From contig LSRX01000754.1 in assembly GCA_001939145.1 (NCBI GenBank), forward strand, positions 267,976 through 331,975: a stretch of DNA of 64,000 nucleotides, written 5' to 3'. Source of the stretch: Symbiodinium microadriaticum (Eukaryota; Sar; Dinophyceae; Suessiales; Symbiodiniaceae). This document shows, in pieces, positions 53,501 through 63,722 of this stretch. A program made the translations under genes and the position numbers. Under the pieces are notes generated by a model that was not told the DNA's origin, ran no database searches, and worked only from the letters and a program-made list of their open reading frames with translations. Numbering within the stretch: the first letter of the stretch is position 1; each line of letters begins with the position of its first letter.

Positions 53501-56500
53501 CGACACGCCTGCAAGCTACTCAGAACGGACCTCGTGAAGATCGTCTTCAGCTACCAATGACATCCTTCCTGCAAGCATATGCAAGCTGTGTCTGAGCCGG
53601 TCAACTACTGAACTACTGTAGAAACATGTCCCTGCAGGCTTCAACATCCCGGCTCCTCTTGCATGAGGAAGTTCTACCCAAAACTCGTTCGCCTGCACAC
53701 AGTGCAATTGACAACTGACCTTCCCCTGCGCAGCGCAATTGACAAGCTGGCATTTGATCTAACAGCAAGAGACGCATGGGGAGCCCGGCCAAATCACCAT
53801 CCGCATCTCGAAACAATGGAGGGTCATATCGCTTGCTGGCCATTAGCCGCTTTGCCTTGGATAAGTAGTAGAACTCAAGACGGGCTCGAAGACGCTGAGG
53901 CCGCTGAGGTGCCTTTTTATTGGAAACTGCCAGGTTGCCGCGGCTTCTGCTGCTGCGCGTTTCTTTGCCGTCTCTGCCGCCCATTCTGCCTCCATGCGGG
54001 CCATCTCCTGGGAGGGTGGTGTCCGCAAGAACCATGCTGAAGCTCAAAGAACTTCTTCTGCACAGCGAGTCAAGTTCTGTAACCGAGCCCTCTCCCCCAT
54101 GACGCGTTGCCTCCTGTTCTTCGGGACTCCTCTCGTTCGGAGCTTTCCTTGGTTCAGCTGGTGCCCGGCGTGACATTGAAAGCGCACTTTGTCATGATCT
54201 CGCTTGACTTCACAGCTTAATTTAGATTCGATCGCAAGCCCAAATGTCGGATCCCTTTTTGTGACACAGGACAAACAGGAAAAGCCATCCACGACAACGG
54301 TCAGAACCTTGACAAGCTGCCCTTTTCTGGGTCGCTTCCTTCTTGTCTCTTCCACTTCAACTTCTGGGTCCTTGCCCTGCAGGGTTCAATCTGATTCACT
54401 TGCAGGGGCTGTTCCGCCGGCCAGAAACCGACATCACTGTGACAACCTTGGACATCGGTTTAGTCCCGATTGGCCTTTCCCTCAGGAGGCGGTGTCCGGC
54501 TGCGCTCACGTGTACCAGCACCAGCATCCTTTCGGGATCCACTGCACAATTCAAACTCATTACCCAGCATAGCCATGCCTCCTGGACGGGTCTGTGCACA
54601 GCCAAGCTGTTGCCAGTTTGCTCAAAGTTGCTAAAGCTTCGGCACCCGGAAGCGCGACAATCAAGCACCCGGAAAGACTTGCAGCTGCAACTCTTGGGTA
54701 AGTCACCTCCATGTCTGCATCTTCGGCTGTCATGGCCCCCACCTGAGCGAGAACTGAGAAATTGCACATTGACATAGCCGCTACACTGATGATCCATAAT
54801 CCATAATGCCACCAATGCAGTCCGATTTGCTTTCGGACCACCCTGGTGACTTCCACGTTCTTGAGCCCGAGCAGCAGATTAAGGGAGCCCTAAGCTACTG
54901 CAGCTGCCCCAAACAAGACATGACTTATCTGACTCTACGCGCAGGATGAATACAACAGAAGTGACATGTCGAGCGCTTTGTAGCTACAGATCCGGTAGCA
55001 CCATCTGCCTCGCCTTCAAAACATGGCTGGTGGGCCCTGTCTGTCATGCCAGCCTTGCGAATGACGTCAACTGCCTCAAGCATGTGATGCGATGCACTTG
55101 CACCGTGAGATCGTCTCCCGGAACCCACGGCACACCCGTCCCGTAAGTCAACATCCACGACCGGCCCGCAGGCACACTCTCGGAATGCAAGCGGCCGAGC
55201 AGTGGCATCTCGGTGCACTTGGGTGCTTGCCATTGCGATGCTTGACGTTGGAACGAATGACTCAGGAGGAGAAGTGACGCACAGCGTCCACTCTCCAGAT
55301 TCTTGTTTTCAAGGGCTTGGACCGCGACCATGTTTGAACTCTTGTCTTCCCGGCTCGGAGCACACATCATGGGAGCATGCACTCCATGCACGGCTGGTGC
55401 TTGCCTCGTATATTTGTCCATGCATGTTCGAGGTCATAGAGCTTGCTGAAAGTCAAGGTCGGAGCGAAACGGATTAGCTTCAGGCTGTTTCAGACTGTGC
55501 ACCCAAACATACAAAGCCCTCACTTCATGTTCCATCGTGACGTCGGACTGCTCCAGCAGGCCTCGTCGTAGAATCTGGCGAGGATGTCTGCGGGAATCAG
55601 ACGCGATGGCTCATTGCACACGGCAATGCCTGTCACCTGGAATGCCGAATGATGCAGACTCAACACAGACAAAGCCAGAATGAACACGATGCCGGAACGC
55701 AATTGCCATGCTAACGACCTTCCAAGCACTTGAAGGCATTGGGACGTACCCGACATGTGCTGGGCTTCCAGCACTTTTCCTGCCGCTGTATCGCTGGGCA
55801 ACAACCTTGCCGTCAAATGAAAATTAGTACTCACAACAACCTAGGTTAGATCACTTGGTTACGACCCAAGTAGTTAAGAGCCTGCATCTGGAACTAGTGT
55901 GAAAAAACACTGTCGCCTTTTCATGCGAGCAGACATGTTAGGAGAGAGCCCTATGGCAGTGCCAGTCTGACCTCAAGAGCTTTCAGCGTCTCCAACCTTC
56001 GCCACTGTTGCCATGCCTGGGACGGCAAAACTCTCTGCGAGAATCATGTACAGCGGCACTTTCATCGACATACAGTTGCGCAGAGAACAAGCGTTCGGCC
56101 TTGCTGAGGAGCCATGCTAGCAAACAGAAAGGCTCGAACCCACTTCGACTCTGGCCGCTGCCGCCGGCCACATGGAGCGTCCGGACCTGGAGAAATGCCC
56201 AGCGAACGACGAAGTGATGTTCATCAAGCGTGCGTAGTGCATGGGTGTGTGTAGTTCATGGGTCCCAGCTTTCTCCACCGGGGCAGCCGTGCAGATCAAG
56301 CAGCACCTGCGCAGTTCCATGCCAGATAGATGGAGGTTTGGCTCTCGAATGTCTCCTGCCCGCATCTGCGCTGCGGCTACGAACTTTGGGGTTGGATCCC
56401 GACAACCTCAAGATTGTACTCCTCCGCCCACTCGACAGCACGGTCCAGGATATCGAGAGCTGGCCCCTCAGCGAAGTGCCGCATGCGATGAATTCACCTC

Positions 56501-56844
56501 TAGTTTTCTGTGAGCTCAGTTGGCGAATCAGGTGACAAGCTGCCACATATGGTTCTCCAGCTCCGGGGCCGAGAACAACCCAGTAGCCAAAGGGCACCTG
56601 TCCCAGCGCTCATTTCATTACATTGCCTTTCATAGAATCATAGACTGCCCTGCGCCCTCACGGAGTTGAGCCCCATGTCGCGGATTGCTCGGAAGTCCTG
56701 CACAGAGCTGGAGGAGACGATGCTGCAACGCTGAGTGGGCTTTAATGTAGCTTCTGTGAAACGACCAATCAGCTCCTCAATCTGCTTACGGCAGTCCTCT
56801 TTGCGGATGAATGTTTCTCTGTGACGATGAAGGACGTGCAAGGC
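50534..56844 (-). CDS. GH5-family beta-glucanase (exo-beta-1,3-glucanase-like), multi-exon
   Basis: The protein would hydrolyse beta-glucan. Minus-strand exons: ALHVLHRHRETFIRKE (56,797-56,844); DFRAIRDMGLNSVR (56,656-56,697); VPFGYWVVLGPGAGEPYV (56,544-56,597); GPALDILDRAVEWAEEYNLE (56,407-56,466); VLLDLHGCPGGES (56,271-56,307); PDAPCGRRQRPESKW (56,139-56,186); QQWRRLETLKALE (about 55,972-56,013); VTGIAVCNEPSRLIP (to 55,636), where NEP carries the GH5 acid/base Glu; HMLEAVDVIRKAGM (~55,070-55,110); VHYYHCFEDTWNRMTLAEA (51,340-51,432); and LFGRAQLQAYSKA (~50,536-50,580). Introns: GA-AG 56,698-56,796; GC-AG 56,598-56,655, 56,467-56,543 and 56,187-56,270; GT-AG 56,308-56,406. The nucleophile-Glu exon and the C-terminal HGWFFW exon were not found. 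The 3.5-kb interval 51.4-54.9 kb is unusually long. The true 5' start is upstream of 56,844. Confidence 0.85.
51480..53500. other. GH5 interval without recognised exons
   Basis: Short frames only. A small inverted repeat (ccaaaaggg ... cccttttgg, 52,605-52,636) is present. Probably intronic. Confidence 0.4.
53613..54355 (-). CDS. hypothetical exons inside the GH5 interval
   Basis: Coding-like minus segments: EETRRKRPRKGQLVKVL (54,300-54,355), VMGERARLQNLTRCAEE (54,046-54,110), QEMARMEAEWAAETAKKR (53,950-54,010) and FYYLSKAKRLMASKRYD (~53,800-53,870). Highly charged and helical. They lie between the NEP exon and the HYYHCF exon of the GH5 gene, on the same strand. This is either a separate gene inserted between exons, GH5-specific insert exons, or a sign that two GH5 fragments belong to different genes. 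No domain is recognised. Confidence 0.35.
56698..56796 (-). other. 99-nt GA-AG intron in the GH5 gene
   Basis: Exon ends cgcaaagag, intron starts gactgccg and ends tctgtgcag, exon resumes gacttccga. The join gives FIRKEDFRAIRDMGLNSVR in frame. GAC is duplicated at both boundaries, so the cut site is ambiguous by a few bases. Confidence 0.85.
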
Positions 56845-57334
56845 CTGTTTCCATACAGACTAAGCAAGATGCTGAAGATGCTGTGAAGGCGAAGGCCTGA
56901 CGACTCCTCAACGATTCCATCAGCGACCATTCGCAGCGGAGCTGCGGCTCGCCTGCGCAACTGCTTCTACCTCAAAGCGAAGCGCGATGTGACATGCCGG
57001 CCTGGAAAAAGAGGAGCCGACGGACCGGGCTCAAGCAAAAGCCAACCACCTAGATTCACCCCGCACCTTGGTTTGGACGATATGCCGGAGATCTTTGGCT
57101 GTGGACTGAGAAGATCTTGCCAGCTCGAAGCGGGATCAAGCTCAACAGCGGCTAGATGATCAGCTGCGGATGCTCGAAAAGAACTGGCACGTGCTCTCGC
57201 CTCTCAGGTCCGGGCCATGGCCTTCGGTGCGCAGGCACGATTGTGCCTCGCGCAGGGGAAGAGCAAGCTTGGCATGGCTTCGTCTTAGAGGCCTCGCCCG
57301 ACTGCACAGCACGAACTACTCTTTCCGAAAGGCA

Positions 57335-58132
57335 CTAGTCAGGCATGCTGCGTCCTGTTGTGCACATTTCTTCGACGGCATCTGCATGCTTACAGTCGAT
57401 AGGAAATCCCTGGCCAGCCCTCATCGTGAGATGCAGATCGTCAGGATGTGCGACGCCAAACTGCTGCATTCCAGAGATAAGTACAGATGTTGTGCAGCCA
57501 GATCGCGCAGCATGCGATGATACGGTCGAGTCAAGCCAGCAAGAAGCACTCCATGAAGGCGATCCCCAAGTAAAACGAAGTAAAGACTGCAGACCAGATG
57601 GAATGATCACATCAGCGGCCAGTTCAGTCGGATATTCTCCACCAGTCTTGCTCTTCATCAATCGTCACTTCTGAGTCGTCACACCAGATGAACTTGCAGC
57701 GCCAGCAGAAACTTGATCTCGAAGGAAGAACTCCAGCTTTTCCTCATAAGCATCCAGCCTTCAGGGACAATATCAGACTGCAGGATTTTGAAGCATCTGT
57801 TCCGAACTCGAACCAGGCACGAACCGTGCATGCGTGATACATGCCTGGCTAAATGGGCATGCAACGCTTACCCATCTCATGTTGCTCACACGAGGCACGA
57901 AGGTTGCAGGCAGACCGCACACAGGAACTAAACTAGTTCACCACATGTCGTCGTCGTGAAATCTTCCCACAGCGTGCTGATCAAATTCAAGCGTCTGATG
58001 TGGGAGAAGTGCGTGCGCAGCATTGGAAATCTCCTCCATGGCAAAAGCTTCTGCAAAGGAACTCCGGATGACAGGCAGCCATTCTCGCACAGGAGCTGCG
58101 GGAACTGAAATCTGAACTTGCCACAAGCTCAC
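57335..58132 (-). CDS. hypothetical exons upstream of GH5
   Basis: Minus-strand coding-like segments: GGEYPTELAADVIIPSG (57,580-57,655), QFGVAHPDDLHLTMRAG (57,400-57,465) and VREWLPVIRSSFAEAFAM (58,030-58,100). These may be 5' exons of the GH5 gene or a separate gene. No family is recognised. Confidence 0.3.
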
Positions 58133-58365
58133 GAACTATGCAGAGCTCCCGCACGGCCACGGTTGCAAGATCACCTGCCGCAGAGGCACCGGCATGAAAA
58201 CGGTGATATTTGCGCATTGCTACGTCTCACACGGTCTCACACTCACCTTGTACAGATCGGCATGCCGCAAGTCTGTGCGCAAAAGCTGCATGGATGCGCG
58301 TGTCATGGATGCTACAGGGAACAGTCTCCTCGATAAAGATGCGGATTTTACGTAAAAGTCTGCGT

Positions 58366-58418
58366 ATGATTGCTGTCAGAGCAGCTTAGCTGCTCTGACA
58401 GACTCTGACAGCAATCAT
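58366..58418. other. nested hairpin with alternative pairing
   Basis: A perfect 13-base stem (ctgtcagagcagc, 58,373-58,385, with 58,389-58,401) has loop tta. A 16-base arm (58,366-58,381) also pairs perfectly with 58,403-58,418. The left arm can therefore pair with either of two right arms. It lies in the gap between the GH5 and lipase genes. Confidence 0.85.
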
Positions 58419-58865
58419 CTGCACACATACTGACCTCCTTGCCTGGTGCAGCAGCTCGAAAGTTGGAATACCTGAGTGTGACAAAGTCGTCGAAAGTTCA
58501 TTGCCCAGGCCGCTTTAGAATGCATCAAGTCGGTCGGCAGATTTCAACATTGTAAACTCAATAGAACACTTCCAAGCTCTGCATTGCCCAAGAGAAGTAT
58601 ACTCTTGCCCAACTCCCGGCAAATTGCCCGGCTCTCAGCATGCCGATTGCGTTGGTAATTCGCCGGACCGACGCCAGTGGGCCGCTGTCAAGCTCCTGTC
58701 AAGCATGCCCTGCTCTAGGACATGTTCTAGCGCACCATGGCGAGCCTTGCAATAAGTGAAGAGGACGACGGCTTCTAGCTGAACGCAGTGGACAGAGGAG
58801 CCCCACGTCGTGATGATGCAACCCTACCTGAGTGTCTGCTAATAATACTGTACAAAAAACCTCAC

Positions 58866-60911
58866 TCACTCGAGAGGGTCGTGGGTGCAACGCGAGCAAT
58901 CGTCAAAGTGCTCCACTGGTATTCTACCAAGTACGGATGACGCAGGCTCTATACTATGGTCTATAACATAAAACCGCTCCACCACGGAACCAGCATGGAT
59001 GTAGCCTGTAGCACCAATGTGCTTCTGCCTTAGAAGCATGACTTTCTGTGAGCAACCTGTACATCCCTTATCTATCAAGGCAGATTCAAGTGCTCCCATT
59101 GACAGCAGTGCCTATGGACAGGGTGTGCAAGCACGCCATCGCTGCAAACTTGTCTGGGCTTCCAGTGAAAAGCGTGAAAAAAGTGGTAAGCCTCAAGCCT
59201 TGCACGGTCATTTGCTGAATCAAGTTGCACATCGCGCAGCACATCCATCGGAGTCCGACGCCGACCACGACTGGCCACCTGCCGCTCTAAGGAATCCCTA
59301 CTGGAGCATGTGGAGAAAAGATCGACTTCAGGGAATTCAGGGAAAAAGCAGACTCTGCCTCGTCATCTGAGTGTGCTGGCAGCCGTGGCACCAGGTCGAA
59401 CCTGACACGAGGTTCGTGGGAGTGCTGCTTCTGCTTGGGTCAGGCAGGAATTGCAGAAAATAGGCATCGCAACCCTATTTTCGTCCAACCAAGTGGCTTG
59501 TTCACAAACCTGGCTGTGCGTGGAACTTTTCTTGCATAGAGGGCCGCGAAGCTTGCATCTCCCACACGAGGAGACCCCCAGGTAGCACACTCGGCTTCCT
59601 AAGCTGCTGTGAGAACATTCACGTTGTGGATGTCCGACACGATAGGACGCAGCTCATGATGTTGTTCATGAAACATCGAATACAGTAGCTCTACAACCGG
59701 ACGATACTGTACCTAAGCCCGTGTGCACATACGTCGTACACATCCTGCATGACAAGACAAGATCTGCATAGACAAGTTTAGACCTGAATCGCGAGATTCC
59801 TTGCTGTGTCTGCGCGGTCAAGCAGCGAAACCTCGACATGCTGATAGGTCCAGGCCTGAGCAACGATGACCAAGAACTCGTCTCAGAATGGGGGTTTCAG
59901 TCGAAAACAGTTGCTCAGCTCACGACAAGCCAGCATGGCCTGCAAGGCGGACAGGCTCAAGCCGCATCTCTGAAACACCTTTGCCTTCAATCAGGAACTA
60001 AGACTGCATGAAAGCGTTCGGCTCGTTCTTTCTGCTCCAAGGCACCAATGCACCACCAAGGCTGTGTCCGGTCGCCCGTAGCAGCACCCGGCTTGCAGCA
60101 ACGTTGAACTTCGCCAGATCTGCATCCAGCCTGGCTCGCATGCTTAAACGGAGTCGGTGAGTAGGGGAGGCGTCAGTTGGAGCGCCTTCCCAGGACTCCA
60201 GATCTGAGGGCCCTGTATGCATCCTGGCATCAAGCAAGATCGAAGTTTCCTGCAACCGCTGTCTTGCTACCCAGTGTTGCAGCAAAAAACGACACCGACT
60301 TATTCTCTTCGTCTCCTGGAATCCACGATGAACTCGAGCAGCGGAAATAACTGCATCCCCGAAATCCCAGGGTACTAACTCCGCATACAAATCGGTCACG
60401 AGATTCTCCTGGTTAACCTGACTGGTCAGGACGAAACATGCTCGAGCACTGCCCTCCCACAAAGGAGCATGGACCGATCCAATAGAAGTCTAACTGGCTG
60501 GCAAAGCGCTGTACCGCGAAAAGCAAGGTGGATCACCACGTCTGCATTTGGAAGGTCAGATCGACAAACCTTCAGGGCAACATCTCTGCACAGATTCGAC
60601 AACTCTGCATGGGACCACTTGCGCCATGCCTGGATCAGAGCTCGGAGCTGCTCTGGCTCACTATCTTGCCGCCACGCCGTCGGGTCCGCCAAGACCTACA
60701 ACAAGCCGCACTCCCAGTAATGAAAGCACGTGCGGAAGCAGCCTTTATGTTGCCATGACACCATGACGAATGCAGAAACATCAAACAGGCTCTCGGCTTG
60801 GTTTCTCGTCTGCCAGATCCCTGCTTCGGCCTCTGACTCGTTCGGCTCCAGGTTTCTGCTGTAAGCTCGGCGGGCACGTCGAAGTTCGGAAAAACACCTC
60901 AAAAGCCGCAC
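58866..60911 (-). CDS. class 3 lipase-like protein, multi-exon
   Basis: A predicted alpha/beta hydrolase acting on acylglycerols. Minus-strand exons: SLFDVSAFVMVSWQHK (~60,760-60,805), RALIQAWRKWSHAELSN (~60,590-60,640), NADVVIHLAFRGT (from about 60,547 to 60,510), then after a GC-AG intron (60,418-60,509) VNQENLVTDLYAELVPW and ARVHRGFQE (~60,417-60,310). AFRGT...LVTDL.AELVPW...VHRGF is the Lipase_3 pattern. The nucleophile elbow TGHSLGGAL is at 60,049-60,072 (Ser in GHSLG). A C-terminal exon, 58,866-59,099, reads RQKHIGATGYIHAGS...HFDDCSRCTHDPLE, where the late His could be the catalytic one. The catalytic Asp exon (TFGSPRVGN region) was not found between 59.1 and 59.9 kb. Confidence 0.72.
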
Positions 60912-61161
60912 ATGACACTTGTCTCTGTCATTTTATCATACACTGACTGATGCTTCGTCGATCGAGCATGTCTCATGCGAGAGGAGGGGACCCAAGGTTG
61001 GGGCAATGCAGATCCCAAGTCTGGCAAGGGAGAAGCAAACACAAAGAAAACGTATACGGCATGTTGGAGATCAAAAGTCCCTTCGTCTTGCCACCCCAGT
61101 GCCTTTCACGATTTTGCACAAGCTCCTCGGCAAAGTTGGCCATGGCCGAAACATGGCATCT

Positions 61162-61590
61162 TTACAAGCCGTATGCCATCGGAACCTTGACATGCAACAC
61201 GACGTCAAGAACATTCAGCACAACGCCATAGGGACATGGAGCACATGTGCATCTTCTTGGAGAGCCAAAGGCATTTCCAATCAGATAATGCACCGCTCGC
61301 ACATTCGGCGCGCGAATCTTGCAGGCCTTCGGCTGTCCCGGCTCGGCACATCCAAGAAACAGCCAGGCCTGCAGGTCAACTGTAGCATTGAACAATTCAC
61401 TTCTTGTTTGCATCATGCCAGCCTGCCTCAAAATAGCAGCAACGAATTAAACTGAGCCGAAACATGTGCCAACATGCAAAACATTCCCCCAATGCCATGC
61501 GACTCAGACGCATCACGTTCTCATGCCGCAGAAGAGTCGAGAACTTCAGATTAGCAACTGCGGTGAGAATGCTTAGAAATTCGTGTTGAC
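61162..61590 (-). CDS. possible protein kinase fragment
   Basis: A minus frame reads FLSILTAVANLKFSTLLRHE followed at once by NVMRL (61,500-61,590). LRHENVMRL is typical of the segment after helix C in protein kinases. A second segment (61,162-61,380) contains RVVHYL-like AVHYLIGN and KKMHMCSMSLWRC in different frames. No HRD, DFG or APE motif could be assigned, so this may be a decayed or partly sampled gene upstream of the lipase. Confidence 0.3.
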
Positions 61591-61599
61591 GGCACAGCG

Positions 61600-62450
61600 G
61601 CGCTACTCAGCCGCTACTCAGGATTTGAGCATGCCGAAGCCAACACAATATCCCAGTTTTTTCTCAAAACAAGCCAAGTCAAACTACGCTCACAACCGAA
61701 TAAGGTTGCTTGATGTGCTGTGTCACATCTCCAACAAGCTTCAGACACAACAACCAAGAAAATGGTGGATTCTGCAATGCAGAAACACTAAACGTCAACA
61801 GGCAGGTGGCAATACTGCAAGATAGGTCCTGAAGCCACGAAGTTACAAATGTCTGCAAGACAAAATCACTTTCCGATGGATCTCTGTCTTTGCCAATGTC
61901 GGTCATGCAGCTGACTACACAAATCCATTCCGAACAAAGCAACTGCGCAGAAATGCAAATTTACGCTTCGCACGAAAACCAAACATTTGAAGGCGCCCTC
62001 AGCGTTGCCGGCTGTTCTTCGAAAACTGCAAAAGTAGAGGAAAACCCAACAACATGCAAACAACATGCATTCATTTGTTCATTCATACACACATTCATGC
62101 ATTCATTAAGCCCGTCGAATCGCCCAACCTCGAAAACAAAGCCAACACTTGTGGGAAGACCATTCACTCCAAGCCCATTTCAAACCCGTTTCTATTTGCC
62201 AAGACCAAATCACCACTCGCAACAAAGCAGCTTCATGCTTGCATGGAATTTTGATTCGCATTGAATGTGAACAAACTTTGCCATAACAGTGTCCACTGGC
62301 AGCCTCAGCAATCTTCCGTCCAGGTTTGTGAGTCCGAACTGGGGTTCAAAAAGTGAAGAGAAATGGCTTCAACGCAGAGACTGTGCCAAGGATCACTTGT
62401 AGCGTCAGTGCCACAAGCATGGCTCTTCCGGAAATGGGGCTGCATCCGAG
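61600..62450. other. no supported gene
   Basis: AT-richer DNA with short frames. A loose (cattcatt) repeat lies at 62,068-62,107. Confidence 0.4.
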
Positions 62451-62452
62451 GA

Positions 62453-62510
62453 CCCTTCGGCGAAGGGGGCTTCGAAGCCTTCGAAGCCTTCGAAGGTGAA
62501 GGGTCGAAGG
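62453..62510. repeat. short palindromic cluster of CTTCGAAG
   Basis: The run contains cttcgg/cgaag and three overlapping cttcgaag palindromes about 9 bases apart, then a G run. It could fold into several hairpins. Confidence 0.8.
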
Positions 62511-62559
62511 GGGGGGCGGAGTGAAAAATTCAATGAACACTTTCGAGCTCTCACTGGAC

Positions 62560-63560
62560 TGCACAATGCAAGTAACAATCAAATGCTCAAGCAGAGTTGC
62601 AATCAGCTTCCAGATGCAATCACTCGGTCAAGAATCTTTTGTGATCACTTGAGCCAATGTGCAATGGTGGTCGGTGTGCTACCAGGGTACAACAATGTCC
62701 ATGAAAGAGCAATGTACTCTAACACGGTTCCTTGGCCAATGCACCTGGGGCAATGGCCACACTCGCTAAGAAATCATTTCATTTGGTAAACAATATCAGG
62801 AAACCAACAACACGAAAATCGATTCAAGGAACAATGGTTGAGAATATACGTACAGAGTCCCCAATGCAGGCTGACTCAGTCACTCATTTTTGCGAGGCCA
62901 CCGGATGATCGAGCAATCCAAACTGTACAAGGAGTTGTGCCAATGTTGTCATCCAGGTCACAATGACCGCCGGTGTAGCAATGGTCCTTTCGAGCAACGT
63001 GAGGACCACACCAATCTGCATCGAGCTTGTAATGTCTCCAATGTACAAGCTGAGTGCAATGCAGAGCTGCGCAACCCTGCGCAATTTCTCTGCAGCCGGT
63101 GCAGAGTTCAATCTGTCGGCCGCGTCTTCAATGCCCTGCATCTTGGGCAATGCTGCGAAGCGAGAGGAGCGCAATCAAAAGCTAGCTGCCGGAGGCAATG
63201 CTGGAGCAATGCAATCGCAAACAGAATCTCAATTAAGAATTCAATCACAAGTGCAATCCAGACGAGCTCGCAAAATGTTTTTTTTTATTGTAAAAATCCT
63301 AATGCAATCTGAGCGTCCTGCTGCCTCAAATGTTGGCCGGTTTCAATCCCACCGAAAATCGGCTCCAAAGCCGGTGTTTTTCTCAATGTTTCAAGCAATC
63401 CTAGATTGCACGCCGACCGCCCTGTCGGCACATGCAATCGGCGGTGGCGTCAGCCTTTAAATCAGACACAAAAACTGACATGCAATGCTCAATCAGACAT
63501 GTTTGCCCAATGCACTTGCAATGCAATGAAAAACTGATTCAACCGCAATCGAAAAACTCA
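62560..63560. other. 1-kb zone enriched in CAAT/GCAATG words
   Basis: The plus strand carries the word caat at very high density (often gcaatg or tgcaat), far above the rest of the window. The words are not in a fixed-period tandem. No known element explains them. Confidence 0.6.
62884..63174 (-). CDS. hypothetical exon, partly hydrophobic
   Basis: 96 open codons on the minus strand: EDAADRLNSAPAAEKLRRV, then hydrophobic LCIALSLYIGDITSSMQI and VIVTWMTTLAQLLVQFG. It could hold two membrane helices. No family is recognised. It lies within the CAAT-rich zone, so the composition may be biased by that repeat (ATTG codons on this strand). Confidence 0.3.
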   Translation of the reverse strand: MRSSRFAALPKMQGIEDAADRLNSAPAAEKLRRVAQLCIALSLYIGDITSSMQIGVVLTLLERTIATPAVIVTWMTTLAQLLVQFGLLDHPVASQK

Positions 63561-63722
63561 TGCAGCAAAACTCTCAATTCTCTCACTCTTCTTTCTCTCT
63601 TTTCTTTCTTTTGGAAATCAAGCTGCCTAAGGCGCTGACGCAATTCCAACCTAAGCGGTCAAGATTCCTGCGGTTCCTCAAATCGGACCTGACATGCAAT
63701 GTGAAACAATCTTTGTTTGGTT

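Noticed and set aside
62648-62659. Minus-strand cattggctcaag resembling the end of the dinoflagellate spliced leader
   Set aside because: The TTTT core is missing and nothing upstream matches, so it is not a supportable spliced-leader relic.
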